A DNA stretch of 14,912 nucleotides from Maritimibacter sp. Its GTDB lineage: Bacteria; Pseudomonadota; Alphaproteobacteria; Rhodobacterales; Rhodobacteraceae. Numbering within the stretch: position 1 is the stretch's first letter; each line of letters starts with the position of its first letter. The stretch lies in contig JAGRMP010000120.1 of the NCBI GenBank assembly GCA_020441225.1, positions 767 through 15,678 of the forward strand, written 5' to 3'. Shown here in pieces: positions 7,413-14,912 of the stretch. Under the pieces are notes generated by a model, which saw only the letters and a list, made by a program, of their open reading frames with translations, searched no databases and was not told the DNA's origin. A program made the translations under genes and the position numbers.

Positions 7413-8693
7413 ATGACCGGATCCGCAGAACTGTCCAGAGCCGAGACCCTCCTGCGCGAAATGTTCGACGTCGCCGTTTCGGCCGCCCAGCCCGCGATCT
7501 GCGTGCCGCCGTTCCTGCCGCCGGAACCGGACGGCGGTCGCCTGGTCGTTATCGGCGCGGGCAAAGCCTCGGCGGCGATGGCACGCGCGGCCGAAATCCA
7601 TTACGGCAAGCCTCTCGACGGCATCGTCGTGACCCGCTACGGCCATGCGGTGACCTGCGACGGGGTCGAGATCGTCGAAGCGGCCCACCCGGTCCCGGAC
7701 GCGGCGGGCCGCGACGCCGCCCGGCGGATCCTGGCTTTTGCGGAGGGGCTGACCGCACGGGATACCGTGTTGTGCATGATCTCGGGCGGCGGGTCTGCGC
7801 TTATGTCGCTGCCGGCCGAGGGGGTGTCTTTCGAAGAGAAATCCGCGATCAACCGTGCGCTTTTGAAGAGTGGCGCGACCATCGGCGAAATGAACACCGT
7901 GCGCCGGCACCTCTCCGCGGTGAAGGGCGGACGGCTCGCGGCGGCCTGTCACCCGGCGCGGGTGGTCACGCTGCTGATCTCGGACGTGCCGGGCGACGAT
8001 CCCGGCGTGATCGCCTCGGGCCCCACGGTCGGCGATCCGACCCGCTGCGCCGATGCGCTCGCGGTGATCGATCGCTATGCCATCGGCGTCTCGGACCGGC
8101 TCCGTGCCGCGCTCGAGGGGGGCGCGCTGGAAACGGTCAAGCCGGACGACCCGCGCCTCGCGGGGACGGAAACGCACCTGGTGGCGACGCCACAGGCATC
8201 GCTTGAAGCCGCCGCCGAGACGGCCCGCACCGCCGGATATACCCCGCATATCCTGGGCGATGCGCTCGAGGGCGAGGCCCGCGATGTGGGCACCGTGCTT
8301 GCCGGGATCGCGCGCCAGGTTGCCGGGCGGGGCCAGCCCTTTGCCCGTCCTTGCGTGCTGCTGTCGGGCGGCGAAACCACCGTGACGGTGCGCGGCCAGG
8401 GGCGCGGGGGGCGCAATGTCGAATACCTGCTGGCCCAGGCGCTGGCGCTCGACGGGCTCGAAGGCGTGCACGCGATTGCCGGCGACACCGACGGGGTGGA
8501 CGGCGCCGAGGAAGTGGCGGGGGCGGTGATAGGACCGGATCTGCTCGACCGCGCCCGCGCCCTCGGGATCTCGGCCGCCGCGCATCTGGACAACAACGAT
8601 GGCCACGGGTTCTTCGAAGCCCTCGGCGCGCAGGTGATCACCGGCCCGACGCTTACCAACGTCAACGATTTCCGGGCGATCCTGATCGCGTAA
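7413..8693 (+). CDS. Glycerate 2-kinase, class II (GckA/TtuD, MOFRL family)
   Basis: The 426-residue protein is full length for class II glycerate kinases, which phosphorylate D-glycerate with ATP to 2-phosphoglycerate in the cytoplasm. Visible signatures are the lysine K51 in VVIGAGKASAAMA, HPVPDAAG, the SGGGSAL glycine loop (about 124-130), the SDVPGDDPG..ASGPTVGDP segment, and the MOFRL-type C-terminal half (LSGGETTVTVRG..GRGGRN, AGDTDGVDGAEE, GPTLTNVNDFRAILI). Start ATG 7413 follows GAGGGAGA by a normal gap; longer in-frame starts near 7356 lack a ribosome site. It stands alone in its own transcription unit. In the serine/glyoxylate and hydroxypyruvate routes this enzyme feeds C3 acids into lower glycolysis, so it could take up a product of the upstream sugar operon, but that link is inference. 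The symbol could be gckA or ttuD. Confidence 0.93.
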   Translation: MTGSAELSRAETLLREMFDVAVSAAQPAICVPPFLPPEPDGGRLVVIGAGKASAAMARAAEIHYGKPLDGIVVTRYGHAVTCDGVEIVEAAHPVPDAAGRDAARRILAFAEGLTARDTVLCMISGGGSALMSLPAEGVSFEEKSAINRALLKSGATIGEMNTVRRHLSAVKGGRLAAACHPARVVTLLISDVPGDDPGVIASGPTVGDPTRCADALAVIDRYAIGVSDRLRAALEGGALETVKPDDPRLAGTETHLVATPQASLEAAAETARTAGYTPHILGDALEGEARDVGTVLAGIARQVAGRGQPFARPCVLLSGGETTVTVRGQGRGGRNVEYLLAQALALDGLEGVHAIAGDTDGVDGAEEVAGAVIGPDLLDRARALGISAAAHLDNNDGHGFFEALGAQVITGPTLTNVNDFRAILIA

Positions 8694-8714
8694 GGGCGGG
8701 CGGGGTCGGCTGCA

Positions 8715-8760
8715 GGCGGCTTTGTCCGCCGGTTCCGAGGTCAGGTGCGCGCGCGCGGAA
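8715..8760 (+). terminator. Tandem hairpins after glycerate kinase (possible terminator)
   Basis: Two inverted repeats follow the kinase stop by 22 bp: GGCGG/CCGCC (8715-8719 with 8726-8730) and GGTTCCG/CGGAACC (8731-8737 with 8754-8760). No T-run follows immediately, so termination is uncertain. The remaining gap to 8974 holds no gene and includes an AT-rich patch around 8790-8830. Confidence 0.3.
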
Positions 8761-8974
8761 CCGGGGTGGCACTTGACTGAAGATTACCGGGAATTTTGGC
8801 AGGGCGCTGATTTTTAATGGTTTTCACTCCCGGTTCCGGTCCACTCCGCTAGGGGATCAGGAGCATTAAGCTACGCGGGCAATGGCAGAAGGGTGGCCGG
8901 TGGGGCGCTCCGTTGCATCGCCCCTGAGCCGTGCTCGCGGTTCGGAAATGGCGCGCGGGAGGTCTCCGCGGCCG

Positions 8975-10924
8975 TCAGAGCCGGGGGAAGGCGTCGAGCG
9001 CTTCGGGGTTGTCCAGCGCGCCCTTGTTCTTGACCGGCCGCCCGTGGACCACGTCCTTGACCGCGAGCTCCGAGATCTTGCCGGATTTCGTGCGCGGCAC
9101 GTCCGGCACTTCGAGGATCTCGGCCGGCACGTGGCGCGGCGACGAGCCCTTGCGGATCGCCGCTTTGATCCGGGCGACGAGGTCGTCGTCCAGCCTGCAG
9201 CCCGCGGCCATCGCGACGAAAAGCACCACGCGCTGGTCGCCGTCCACCTCGTGCCCGATCACCACGGAGTCCCGCACCTCGGCGAATTTCTCGACCTCGG
9301 CATAGATTTCGGCCGTGCCGATCCGCACGCCGCCCGGGTTCAGCGTGGCGTCGGAACGGCCGTGGATGATGAAACCGCCGGTCTCGGTCCGCTCGGCGTA
9401 GTCGCCCTGGCACCAGACCCCGTCGAACAGCTCGAAATAGGCGGCGCGGTAGCGGCTGCCGTCGTCGTCGCCCCAGAAACCGAGCGGCATCACCGGGAAG
9501 GCGCGGGCGCAGACAAGCTCGCCTTTCTCGCCCGGGGCCGCCGGCGTGCCGGGCGCGGACCAGACATCCACGTCCATGCCCAGGCCAGGCCCCTGTATCT
9601 CGCCCGAATAGACCGGCCGGGTCGGATCGCCGCCGACGAAGCAGGAGACGATGTCGGTGCCGCCGGAGATCGAGGCGAGATGCAGATCCGCCTTCACCAC
9701 GTCGTAGATGTAGTCAAACCCGTGGGTGAGGAGCGGCGAGCCGGTGGAAAAGATCGTGCGCAGATCCGCGAGCGCAAGCGTGTCGCCGGGGCGGTAGCCG
9801 GATTTACGCAAGGAATCGACATACTTGGCCGAGGTGCCGAAATGGGTGAAGCGCTCGGCCTCGGAATAGTCCCACAGCACCTCCGGTCCCGGCGCGAAGG
9901 GCGAGCCGTCGTAGAGCATCACCACCGCGCCGCGGGCGAGCCCGGAGGCGAGCCAGTTCCACATCATCCACCCGAGCGTGGTGAAGTAGAACAGCCGGTC
10001 GCCGGGTTTTACATCGCCGTGCAGGGCGTGTTCCTTGAGATGCTGGAGCAGCACGCCGCCGGCGCGGTGCACGATGCACTTCGGCGCGCCGGTCGTGCCC
10101 GAGGAAAACAGAATGTAGAGCGGATGGTCGAAGGGAACGCGGGTATAGGCGATTTCGCGGGGGGCGTGGGCTTCGGTGAACCTCGCGAGGGTCACGGCGC
10201 CGGGCAAGCCCGCGGCCACCGCCGCTGCCGAGCCGAGGTAGTCGATCACCACCGTGGTCCGCACCGTCGGGAGCCCCGGCAGCACCTCGGCGAGCTTTGC
10301 CGCGATCTCGATCCGTTTGCCGTTGTACCAGTAGCCATCGGTGGTGAGCAGCACCTTGGGTTCGATCTGGGCGAAGCGGTCGAGCACGGCACGGGCGCCG
10401 AAATCGGGCGAGGCCGAGGACCAGGTCGCGCCGAGCGAGACGGTGGCGAGCATGGCCGCGATGGCCTCGGGGCGGTTCGGCAACAGCCCCGCGACCCGGT
10501 CGCCGACCCCCACGCCCGCGCCCGCGAGCGCCTGTTGCAGCCGCGAGACCTCGGCGCGCAGCTCGCCCCAGCTCCAGCGCAGCGCCGCCTTGTCTTCGCC
10601 GCGGAACACGAGCGCCGTCTCGCTGTCCGGCGCGCCGGCGAGCTGCATCAGGTTTTCGGCGAAATTGAGCGCGGCGGCGGGGAAGAACCGTTCGTCGAGC
10701 ATGCCGGAGCCGACCAGGACCGGCCCGTCCCCCTTGTCGCCGATCACGTCGAAATAGTCCCAGATCGCGTCCCAGAATGCAGCCCGTTCGCGCACCGACC
10801 ACGCCTGCAGCGCCGCGCTGTCGGCGAAGTCCCGGCCCCGGTCCTCGGCCAGCCAGCGCAGAAAGTCGGTCAGAACGCTGGCAGCGGAGCGGGCTTCGGT
10901 CGGGGTCCAGATCGGGGTCGGCAT
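8975..10924 (-). CDS. acsA: Acetoacetyl-CoA synthetase (acetoacetate--CoA ligase)
   Basis: The 649-residue protein has the usual length of acetoacetyl-CoA synthetase, an adenylate-forming enzyme that activates acetoacetate with ATP and CoA in the cytoplasm, feeding ketone-body and polyhydroxybutyrate carbon into central metabolism. The ACS-type N-terminus (AERDGRDF-like region, LNFAENLM at 87-94), the ATP-binding SSGTTGAPK (274-282), [10 protein letters not shown] (about 315-324), the GTD of [10 protein letters not shown], the GRSDAT hinge region and the C-terminal catalytic lysine in KSGKI (about K616) are all visible. Start ATG 10924 has AGGA eleven bases upstream; the open frame continues farther upstream but without family resemblance. 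It is divergent from the hupK-like gene with 172 bp between. It is monocistronic as far as seen. Symbol usage varies (aacS, acsA); the product call is firm. Confidence 0.93.
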   Translation of the reverse strand: MPTPIWTPTEARSAASVLTDFLRWLAEDRGRDFADSAALQAWSVRERAAFWDAIWDYFDVIGDKGDGPVLVGSGMLDERFFPAAALNFAENLMQLAGAPDSETALVFRGEDKAALRWSWGELRAEVSRLQQALAGAGVGVGDRVAGLLPNRPEAIAAMLATVSLGATWSSASPDFGARAVLDRFAQIEPKVLLTTDGYWYNGKRIEIAAKLAEVLPGLPTVRTTVVIDYLGSAAAVAAGLPGAVTLARFTEAHAPREIAYTRVPFDHPLYILFSSGTTGAPKCIVHRAGGVLLQHLKEHALHGDVKPGDRLFYFTTLGWMMWNWLASGLARGAVVMLYDGSPFAPGPEVLWDYSEAERFTHFGTSAKYVDSLRKSGYRPGDTLALADLRTIFSTGSPLLTHGFDYIYDVVKADLHLASISGGTDIVSCFVGGDPTRPVYSGEIQGPGLGMDVDVWSAPGTPAAPGEKGELVCARAFPVMPLGFWGDDDGSRYRAAYFELFDGVWCQGDYAERTETGGFIIHGRSDATLNPGGVRIGTAEIYAEVEKFAEVRDSVVIGHEVDGDQRVVLFVAMAAGCRLDDDLVARIKAAIRKGSSPRHVPAEILEVPDVPRTKSGKISELAVKDVVHGRPVKNKGALDNPEALDAFPRL

Positions 10925-11096
10925 GGCGGGGTCCTGGTTGATCGCGTTGAGCGGGACCTTAGGGTCAGGGACGGAGGATTTCACCCCCTTTTCGGCGTCG
11001 ATTCGAGGCCGCGCCGGATGCCCGGGTTTGATACACGTCATGGTTCCGGCGCGCAGACCTGTTATCGACGGTGGGGTGACGGGAAAGAGGTTTGCC

Positions 11097-12080
11097 ATGC
11101 GCCAGATGGCCGGGGTCGGCGGCGATATCGAAATACGTCTCACGCCCGAAGGGGCGCGCATCGCTGCGGTGGAGATCCTGTCCACCCGGCCGCGCCAGGC
11201 GGCGCGGATCTTCGAGGGGAAACCGGCCGACACGATGTGCGCGACGATCGGGCGGGTGTTTTCGCTTTGTGGCAAGGCGCAGACGGTGGCCGCGCTTACC
11301 GCGGTGGAACAGGCGCTCGGGATCGCCCGCGATCCGAGCGTCGCGGCGGCGCGCGATGCGGTGCGCCGGGCCGAGATGCTGACCCAGGTGGTCACCCGGC
11401 TGGCGCTGCACTGGCCGCGGGCGCTGGGCCTGCCGCTGGCGCCCGAGGCGGTGCGCGCGGCGATGGCGGCGGAAAATGTGATCGAGAGCGTGGTGCTGGG
11501 CGCGGGGTGGCGCAAGCCGGGCGCCGGGCTCGTGGGCGGCCCGGTCGACATCGTCGCGGCGCAGATCGACATCGAGGCGCTGGTCGCCCCGCTTGCCGCG
11601 GCGCTCGTCGCGCGGGGGTGGGAAGCCTACGGTGCCCTGCCCGAGGGGGCCGCGCCGGAACACGGGGTGTTCGCCACGTATTGGGACGCCCCGGCGGTCG
11701 CGCAGGCCCGCGCGGCCCATGGCGCGGGGCTCGCGGCCCGGCTGGCCGCGGCCGAGGTGGCGCTGACCGTGCTGCCGGGCGAGATCGCGACCGACCTCGC
11801 CGGGCTGAGGCCGAGCCCGACACGGCCGGCGGAGCGCGATGCGGGACATGCCGTGGCGACCGTCGAGACCGCGCGCGGCCCGCTCAGCCACCTGGTGCGG
11901 ATCGAAGCGGGCCAGGTGAAAACCTGCCGGACCGAGGCGCCGACCGAAATGAACTTCACCGACGACGGCCCGGTCGCGGCCGGTCTCGTCGGGGCCGCCG
12001 CCGATCCGGTCGCGGCGGAATTGCATGTCCTGGCGATCGACCCCTGTGTCGCCGCCCGGGTGGAGCTTGCGCCCGGGTGA
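11097..12080 (+). CDS. hupK: HupK-like hydrogenase maturation protein (degenerate NiFe large-subunit homologue)
   Basis: The 327-residue product resembles a shortened NiFe-hydrogenase large subunit. The N-terminal part ([29 protein letters not shown]) matches the opening of HupL-type proteins. The cysteine motif normally reading RxCGxCxxxH is here [11 protein letters not shown], keeping only C58; the C-terminal DPCxxCxxH is DPCVAARVE, keeping only C317. Nickel-iron chemistry is therefore excluded. HupK proteins of Rhodobacter-type hup clusters have this character and are thought to act as scaffold or chaperone during metallocentre assembly. Start ATG 11097 follows GGGAAAGAGG. hypB follows 65 bp downstream, so the two form a small operon, but hypA, which separates hupK and hypB in R. 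capsulatus, is absent. No hydrogenase structural gene is in the window. Confidence 0.78.
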   Translation: MRQMAGVGGDIEIRLTPEGARIAAVEILSTRPRQAARIFEGKPADTMCATIGRVFSLCGKAQTVAALTAVEQALGIARDPSVAAARDAVRRAEMLTQVVTRLALHWPRALGLPLAPEAVRAAMAAENVIESVVLGAGWRKPGAGLVGGPVDIVAAQIDIEALVAPLAAALVARGWEAYGALPEGAAPEHGVFATYWDAPAVAQARAAHGAGLAARLAAAEVALTVLPGEIATDLAGLRPSPTRPAERDAGHAVATVETARGPLSHLVRIEAGQVKTCRTEAPTEMNFTDDGPVAAGLVGAAADPVAAELHVLAIDPCVAARVELAPG

Positions 12081-12145
12081 CCCGCGCGCGAGGATGGAAC
12101 AGCGACGGGGGCCGGACCCCTGCCGGAGATGAGGAGACGGAAGCG

Positions 12146-13036
12146 ATGTGCACCACATGCGGTTGCGGACAGGCGGATGTGACGGTCGAGGGCGAGGCTC
12201 ACGGCCATCATCACCATCATCATCACGACCACGATCACGCCCACGATCACGACCACGGGCACAGCCATTCGCACAGCCACAGCCACTCGCACAGCCACGG
12301 CGACGCACCCCTCGGTGCCGCCCATGCGCCCGGGCTGGAGGGGAGCCGGATCGTCGAGATCGAACGCGATATCCTGGCCAAGAACGACCACATCGCCGCC
12401 CACAACCGCGACGACCTTGTGGCAAAGGGCGTGCTGGCGCTGAACCTCGTCTCGTCGCCGGGTTCGGGCAAGACCACGCTGCTTGCCCGCACCGCGCGGG
12501 AGTTTGGCGCGCGCACCCAGGTCACGGTGATCGAGGGCGATCAGCAGACCAGCCGCGACGCCGACCGGATCCGCGAAACCGGCGCCCGGGCGGTGCAGGT
12601 CAACACCGGCAAGGGCTGCCACCTCGACGCCGACATGGTGGCGCGGGCGCTCAAGACGCTCGACCCGGAACCCGAGAGCGTGCTGTTTATCGAGAACGTG
12701 GGCAACCTTGTCTGCCCGGCGGGGTTCGACCTGGGCGAGGCGGCCAAGGTGGTGATCCTGAGCGTGACCGAGGGCGACGACAAGCCGATCAAATACCCCG
12801 ACATGTTCGCCGCCGCCCGGCTGATGGTGCTGAACAAGGCCGATCTGTTGCCCTACGTGCCCTTCGACGTCGAGCAATGCGTGGCCTATGCCCGGCGGAT
12901 CAACCCGCAGATCGGTGTTTTGACCGTCTCGGCCCTCACCGGCGAGGGGATGGAGGCCTGGTACGGCTGGATCGAGGCGCAGCGCGCTTTGCAACAGGCG
13001 CTGACACCGGCCAGGCCGCAGGGGGCGGTCGGTTAG
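12146..13036 (+). CDS. hypB: Hydrogenase nickel incorporation GTPase HypB
   Basis: The 296-residue SIMIBI GTPase delivers nickel to the NiFe-hydrogenase large subunit, normally with HypA. It carries the N-terminal high-affinity nickel motif CTTCGC (C2, C5, C7). A histidine tract with 20 His in residues 19-51, seven of them consecutive, follows and is suited to nickel storage. The GTPase domain is complete: P-loop SPGSGKTT (104-111), EGDQQTSRD, the metal site GCHLDAD and NLVCPAG, NKAD and the SAL base-recognition motif. GAGGAGACGG precedes ATG 12146. A GGGG/CCCC mini-hairpin lies in the 65-bp gap after the hupK-like gene. It is intact and presumably active; where its HypA, HypC-F and hydrogenase partners are encoded is not visible. 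Confidence 0.96.
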   Translation: MCTTCGCGQADVTVEGEAHGHHHHHHHDHDHAHDHDHGHSHSHSHSHSHSHGDAPLGAAHAPGLEGSRIVEIERDILAKNDHIAAHNRDDLVAKGVLALNLVSSPGSGKTTLLARTAREFGARTQVTVIEGDQQTSRDADRIRETGARAVQVNTGKGCHLDADMVARALKTLDPEPESVLFIENVGNLVCPAGFDLGEAAKVVILSVTEGDDKPIKYPDMFAAARLMVLNKADLLPYVPFDVEQCVAYARRINPQIGVLTVSALTGEGMEAWYGWIEAQRALQQALTPARPQGAVG

Positions 13037-13049
13037 GCGGTCACGGGCA

Positions 13050-13074
13050 GGGGCGCGCGGTCGTCGTGCGTCCC
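13050..13074. terminator. Hairpin between convergent hypB and the subunit-F-like gene
   Basis: GGGGCGC (13050-13056) pairs with GCGTCCC (13068-13074), seven pairs including one G-U, with an 11-nt loop, 13 bp past the hypB stop. The site lies in the 97-bp convergent gap and could end both transcripts, although no T-run follows. Confidence 0.25.
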
Positions 13075-13133
13075 GCCGGATGCGAGCGCCCGGCCGCGCG
13101 GGGCTCCGGCTTTTGCGCAGGTTGTGAAACGCC

Positions 13134-13448
13134 TTACGCTTCCGACGACCTCGCCGCGCCCAGGCTGGCGCTGAGGATCGCTCGAATCCGGGTGTGATCT
13201 AAGGCGTCGCCATGATCGAGATCGGGGAGGATGGTCACCTGTGCGCCGGTGCCTTCGCGCAGCTCGCGCGCCAGCGGTGCGGGCAGGGCGGCAAAGGTGC
13301 TCTGGGTCATCGCCAGCACCTTGCAGCGGCGGCGTTCGGCGACCACGCGCTCGGCGAGCAGGCCAAGCGGCGGGGCATAACTCTGGATACCGGCGTTACG
13401 GAAAACCTCGGCGTCACGAGGGCCTCCGATGAAGACCACGTTGTCCAT
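13134..13448 (-). CDS. Small protein resembling V-type ATPase subunit F
   Basis: The 104-residue product begins MDNVVFIGGPRDAEVFRNAG and continues with a central strand KVLAMTQSTFAALP and VTILPDLDHG, then an amphipathic end helix IRAILSASLGA. This order (glycine-bearing first strand, FxxAG, strand, final I-x-P and helix) and the length are those of the small F subunit of V/A-type ATPases. No other V-ATPase subunit is nearby, so it may be a stand-alone Rossmann-like protein that only looks alike. Third-position G/C bias supports real coding. ATG 13448 has GGGA upstream; ATG 13457 and a longer TTG start at 13592 are alternatives. It runs convergent to hypB and is preceded by an FNR box, suggesting induction at low oxygen. 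Confidence 0.6.
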   Translation of the reverse strand: MDNVVFIGGPRDAEVFRNAGIQSYAPPLGLLAERVVAERRRCKVLAMTQSTFAALPAPLARELREGTGAQVTILPDLDHGDALDHTRIRAILSASLGAARSSEA

Positions 13449-13575
13449 CTGTCCCATTGGAGCGCTCGTGCGGGCGGTGCCGGGTTGGTGCATCTGCCAT
13501 GGCGACCGCGACGCCGCTTGCGGCCGCGTGCTGGCGGTATCGACCGACCGGGAATGCTCCTTCTCCTCACCGCCT

Positions 13576-13617
13576 AGTATCGCGTGAACCAAGGGGGCGC
13601 TCCATGATTTGCATCAA
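13576..13617 (-). promoter_or_regulatory. FNR/FnrL-type box with matching -10
   Basis: Read on the minus strand, 13617-13604 is TTGAT-GCAA-ATCAT, nine of ten positions of the FNR consensus TTGAT-N4-ATCAA. A -10-like GATACT lies at 13581-13576. The distance from the box centre (13610.5) to the -10 centre is 32 bp, as in class II FNR-activated promoters with the site at -41.5. Transcription would start near 13569, giving a leader of about 120 nt before the ATG at 13448. Confidence 0.5.
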
Positions 13618-13677
13618 TCCGAATACAACCGGGGCGTTATTCCGCGCGCCTTTGCGGCAGGGGCCGCAGAGGATGGC

Positions 13678-13704
13678 GGCGGGCCGCACCGGGGCGGTCC
13701 CGCC
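13678..13704 (-). terminator. Hairpin downstream of topA (possible terminator)
   Basis: GGCGGG (13678-13683) pairs with CCCGCC (13699-13704), and the minus-strand transcript can form an additional inner ACCG/CGGT stem. It lies about 95 bp past the topA stop without a T-run, so the role is uncertain. Confidence 0.3.
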
Positions 13705-13797
13705 TGTGCCGAATCCTTGCAGGGTCCCGCAAAGACACGTCGTAAGATCTTGATCGCCAAGGCTTAAGAGGAGCATACCCCCACGGCCGCGCCGACC

Positions 13798-14912
13798 CTA
13801 GGCGTCGGTTTCGCCGGACGCTGTCTTGGTCGCAGCCTTCTTGGCGGGCGCTTTCTTGGCCGCCGTTTTCTTCGCGGTTGTCTTTTTGGCCGGGGCTTTC
13901 TTCGCGGTCTTCTTGCCGCCCTTCGCCGCCTTTTCCTCGACCAGAGCAACCGCCTGTTCGATTGTGATGCTCTCGGGCGTCATCTCCTTGGGCAGGGTGG
14001 CGTTGACCTTTTCCCATTTCACGTATGGCCCGTAACGCCCCTCCATCACGTTGAGCGCGCCGCCCTTCTCGGGGTGTTCACCCAGCTCGCGCACCGGTTT
14101 CGCCGCGCTGCCACGCCCGCGCCCGGGATTGGCGCGCTTGTGGTCGACGAGCTCGACCGCCCGGTTCATGCCGATCTCGAACACGTCGTTCGGGTCCTTG
14201 AGATTGGCATAGACCGGTTTCGCCTCGTCGGGCTTCTGGTGCATGAGATAGGGGCCGAACCGGCCGAAATTGGCGCTGATCGGCTGGCCGTCCTCGGGGT
14301 GCTTGCCGACCTCGCGGGGCAGCGAGAGCAGCATCAGCGCACGCTCGAGGTCGAGCGTCGCCGCGTCCCACCCCTTGGGCAGCGAGGCCCGGGGCGGTTT
14401 CTTGTTCTCCTCGGTCGCCTCGCCGCGCTGGACGTAGGGGCCGAACCGGCCCGAGCGCAGCGAAATCTCGTCGCCGTTGTCCTCGCCCAGCACCCGGTCG
14501 CCGCCGCCCTGTTCCTCGCCGCCGATCGGCCGGGTGTAGCGGCATTCGGGGTAGTTGGAACAGCCCACGAAGCCGCCGGTGCGCGAGGTCTTGAGATGCA
14601 GGCTGCCCGAGCCGCAGACCGGGCAGGCCCGCGGGTCGGAGCCGTCTTCGCGCGGCGGATAAAGCTGGGGCGCGAGCGCCTCGTCGAGCCGGTCGAGCAC
14701 TTCGGAGATGCGCAACTCCGAGGTCTCGCCGATGGCGGCGGAGAAATCGCGCCAGAACCGGGCCAGCACTTCCTTGTAGTTCAAATCGCCCGCCGAAATC
14801 TCGTCGAGCTCCTCTTCGAGATTGGCGGTGAACTCGTAGCCGACGTATTTGCGGAAGAAATTGAGCAGGAAGATCGTGACGATCCGGCCCTTGTCCTCGG
14901 GGAACAGCCGGT
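13798..14912 (-). CDS. topA: DNA topoisomerase I, C-terminal part (5' end outside window)
   Basis: About 370 residues of the C-terminal region are visible; the frame stays open to the window edge (RLFPEDKGRIVTIFLLNFF is the first readable stretch) and ends at TAG 13800-13798. A four-cysteine zinc finger (CPVCGSGSLHLK...GCSNYPEC) is followed by three topoisomerase C-terminal repeats, recognisable by SGRFGPYVQRG, FGRFGPYLMHQ and EGRYGPYVKWE. The last 45 or so residues are a lysine/alanine/threonine-rich tail (KKAPAKK, KKTAAKK), typical of alphaproteobacterial TopA and likely to aid DNA binding. The enzyme relaxes negative supercoils and is essential or nearly so in most bacteria; the catalytic toprim and tyrosine domains lie beyond the window. 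An apparent start at 14784 is an internal TTG, not the gene start. Confidence 0.95.
   Translation of the reverse strand, partial: RLFPEDKGRIVTIFLLNFFRKYVGYEFTANLEEELDEISAGDLNYKEVLARFWRDFSAAIGETSELRISEVLDRLDEALAPQLYPPREDGSDPRACPVCGSGSLHLKTSRTGGFVGCSNYPECRYTRPIGGEEQGGGDRVLGEDNGDEISLRSGRFGPYVQRGEATEENKKPPRASLPKGWDAATLDLERALMLLSLPREVGKHPEDGQPISANFGRFGPYLMHQKPDEAKPVYANLKDPNDVFEIGMNRAVELVDHKRANPGRGRGSAAKPVRELGEHPEKGGALNVMEGRYGPYVKWEKVNATLPKEMTPESITIEQAVALVEEKAAKGGKKTAKKAPAKKTTAKKTAAKKAPAKKAATKTASGETDA

Larger units (their letters stand above)
13449..13797. other. Non-coding gap between topA and the subunit-F-like gene
   Basis: This 349-bp gap contains no convincing gene. It holds the FNR-type promoter (13576-13617), the perfect 6-bp inverted repeat GGCGGG/CCCGCC at 13678-13704 that could end topA transcription, and an imperfect palindrome TTGCAGGGTCCCGCAA (13717-13732). 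Small open frames of 49 codons (13604-13753, +) and 69 codons (13567-13776, -) overlap these sites and are probably not genes. Confidence 0.5.

Noticed and set aside
6582..8606. Minus-strand open frame of 674 codons
   Set aside because: It crosses the integrase-like gene in another frame and is antisense to glycerate kinase; composition is that of a mirror frame.
8773..8801. TTGACT as a possible -35 box
   Set aside because: No acceptable -10 follows at 16-18 bp and no plus-strand gene begins downstream before the end of the minus-strand ligase gene.
12200..12300. Short repetitive array that could suggest a tandem repeat element
   Set aside because: It is fully explained by the histidine-rich codons of HypB.
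8882..13036. A plus-strand open frame of 1384 codons
   Set aside because: Its first two thirds are antisense to acetoacetyl-CoA synthetase and show only GC-rich mirror-frame composition; just the last 296 codons (hypB) are real.
13604..13753. 49-codon frame starting MICINPNTTG, like the start of Asp/Glu or hydantoin racemases
   Set aside because: Only the NPNTT stretch matches; no racemase sequence continues in any frame, and the frame sits on the FNR box.
13810..13930. Repeated TTCTTGGC/TTTCTT units near the end of topA
   Set aside because: They encode the lysine/alanine-rich tail of topoisomerase I and are not a separate repeat element.

Overview
The window reads as a chromosomal segment of a high-GC alphaproteobacterium, most likely from the Rhodobacteraceae/Paracoccaceae. 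The reasons are strong G/C bias at third codon positions, a topoisomerase I with a lysine/alanine-rich tail, a HupK-type protein next to HypB, a class II glycerate kinase, and an FnrL-type FNR box. No tRNA, rRNA, CRISPR array or insertion sequence was found.

Left part (1-5823, + strand): a tightly packed six-gene operon. It begins with the C-terminal part of a TetR-family regulator (cut by the window start). Then come a TIM-barrel sugar isomerase/epimerase, a long enolase-superfamily enzyme with muconate-lactonizing-type lysines, a Gfo/Idh/MocA oxidoreductase, a DUF993 dihydrodipicolinate-synthase-like aldolase and a second TIM-barrel isomerase. Junctions are 8-bp and 4-bp overlaps, then gaps of 20, 1 and 1 bp. 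The enzyme set (dehydrogenase, two metal-dependent isomerases/lyases, dehydratase/racemase, lysine aldolase) looks like a complete sugar or sugar-acid breakdown route. I cannot name its substrate, and it is the best candidate here for an undescribed system.

Middle (5824-8974): a convergent gap, then a minus-strand gene whose N-terminal two thirds resemble the arm- and core-binding domains of a tyrosine integrase. It has no catalytic domain and ends in a membrane helix. A 373-bp divergent region with two close palindromes separates it from a plus-strand glycerate 2-kinase, which could take up a three-carbon product of the operon.

Right part (8975-14912): acetoacetyl-CoA synthetase on the minus strand. 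Divergent from it is a two-gene hydrogenase-maturation island on the plus strand: hupK-like, a degenerate relative of the NiFe hydrogenase large subunit, and hypB with a long histidine tract. It has no hypA and no structural hydrogenase genes in the window. Convergent to hypB is a 104-codon gene resembling V-type ATPase subunit F, preceded by a near-perfect FNR box with a matching -10. The window ends inside topA (minus strand), of which the zinc finger, the C-terminal repeats and the basic tail are visible.
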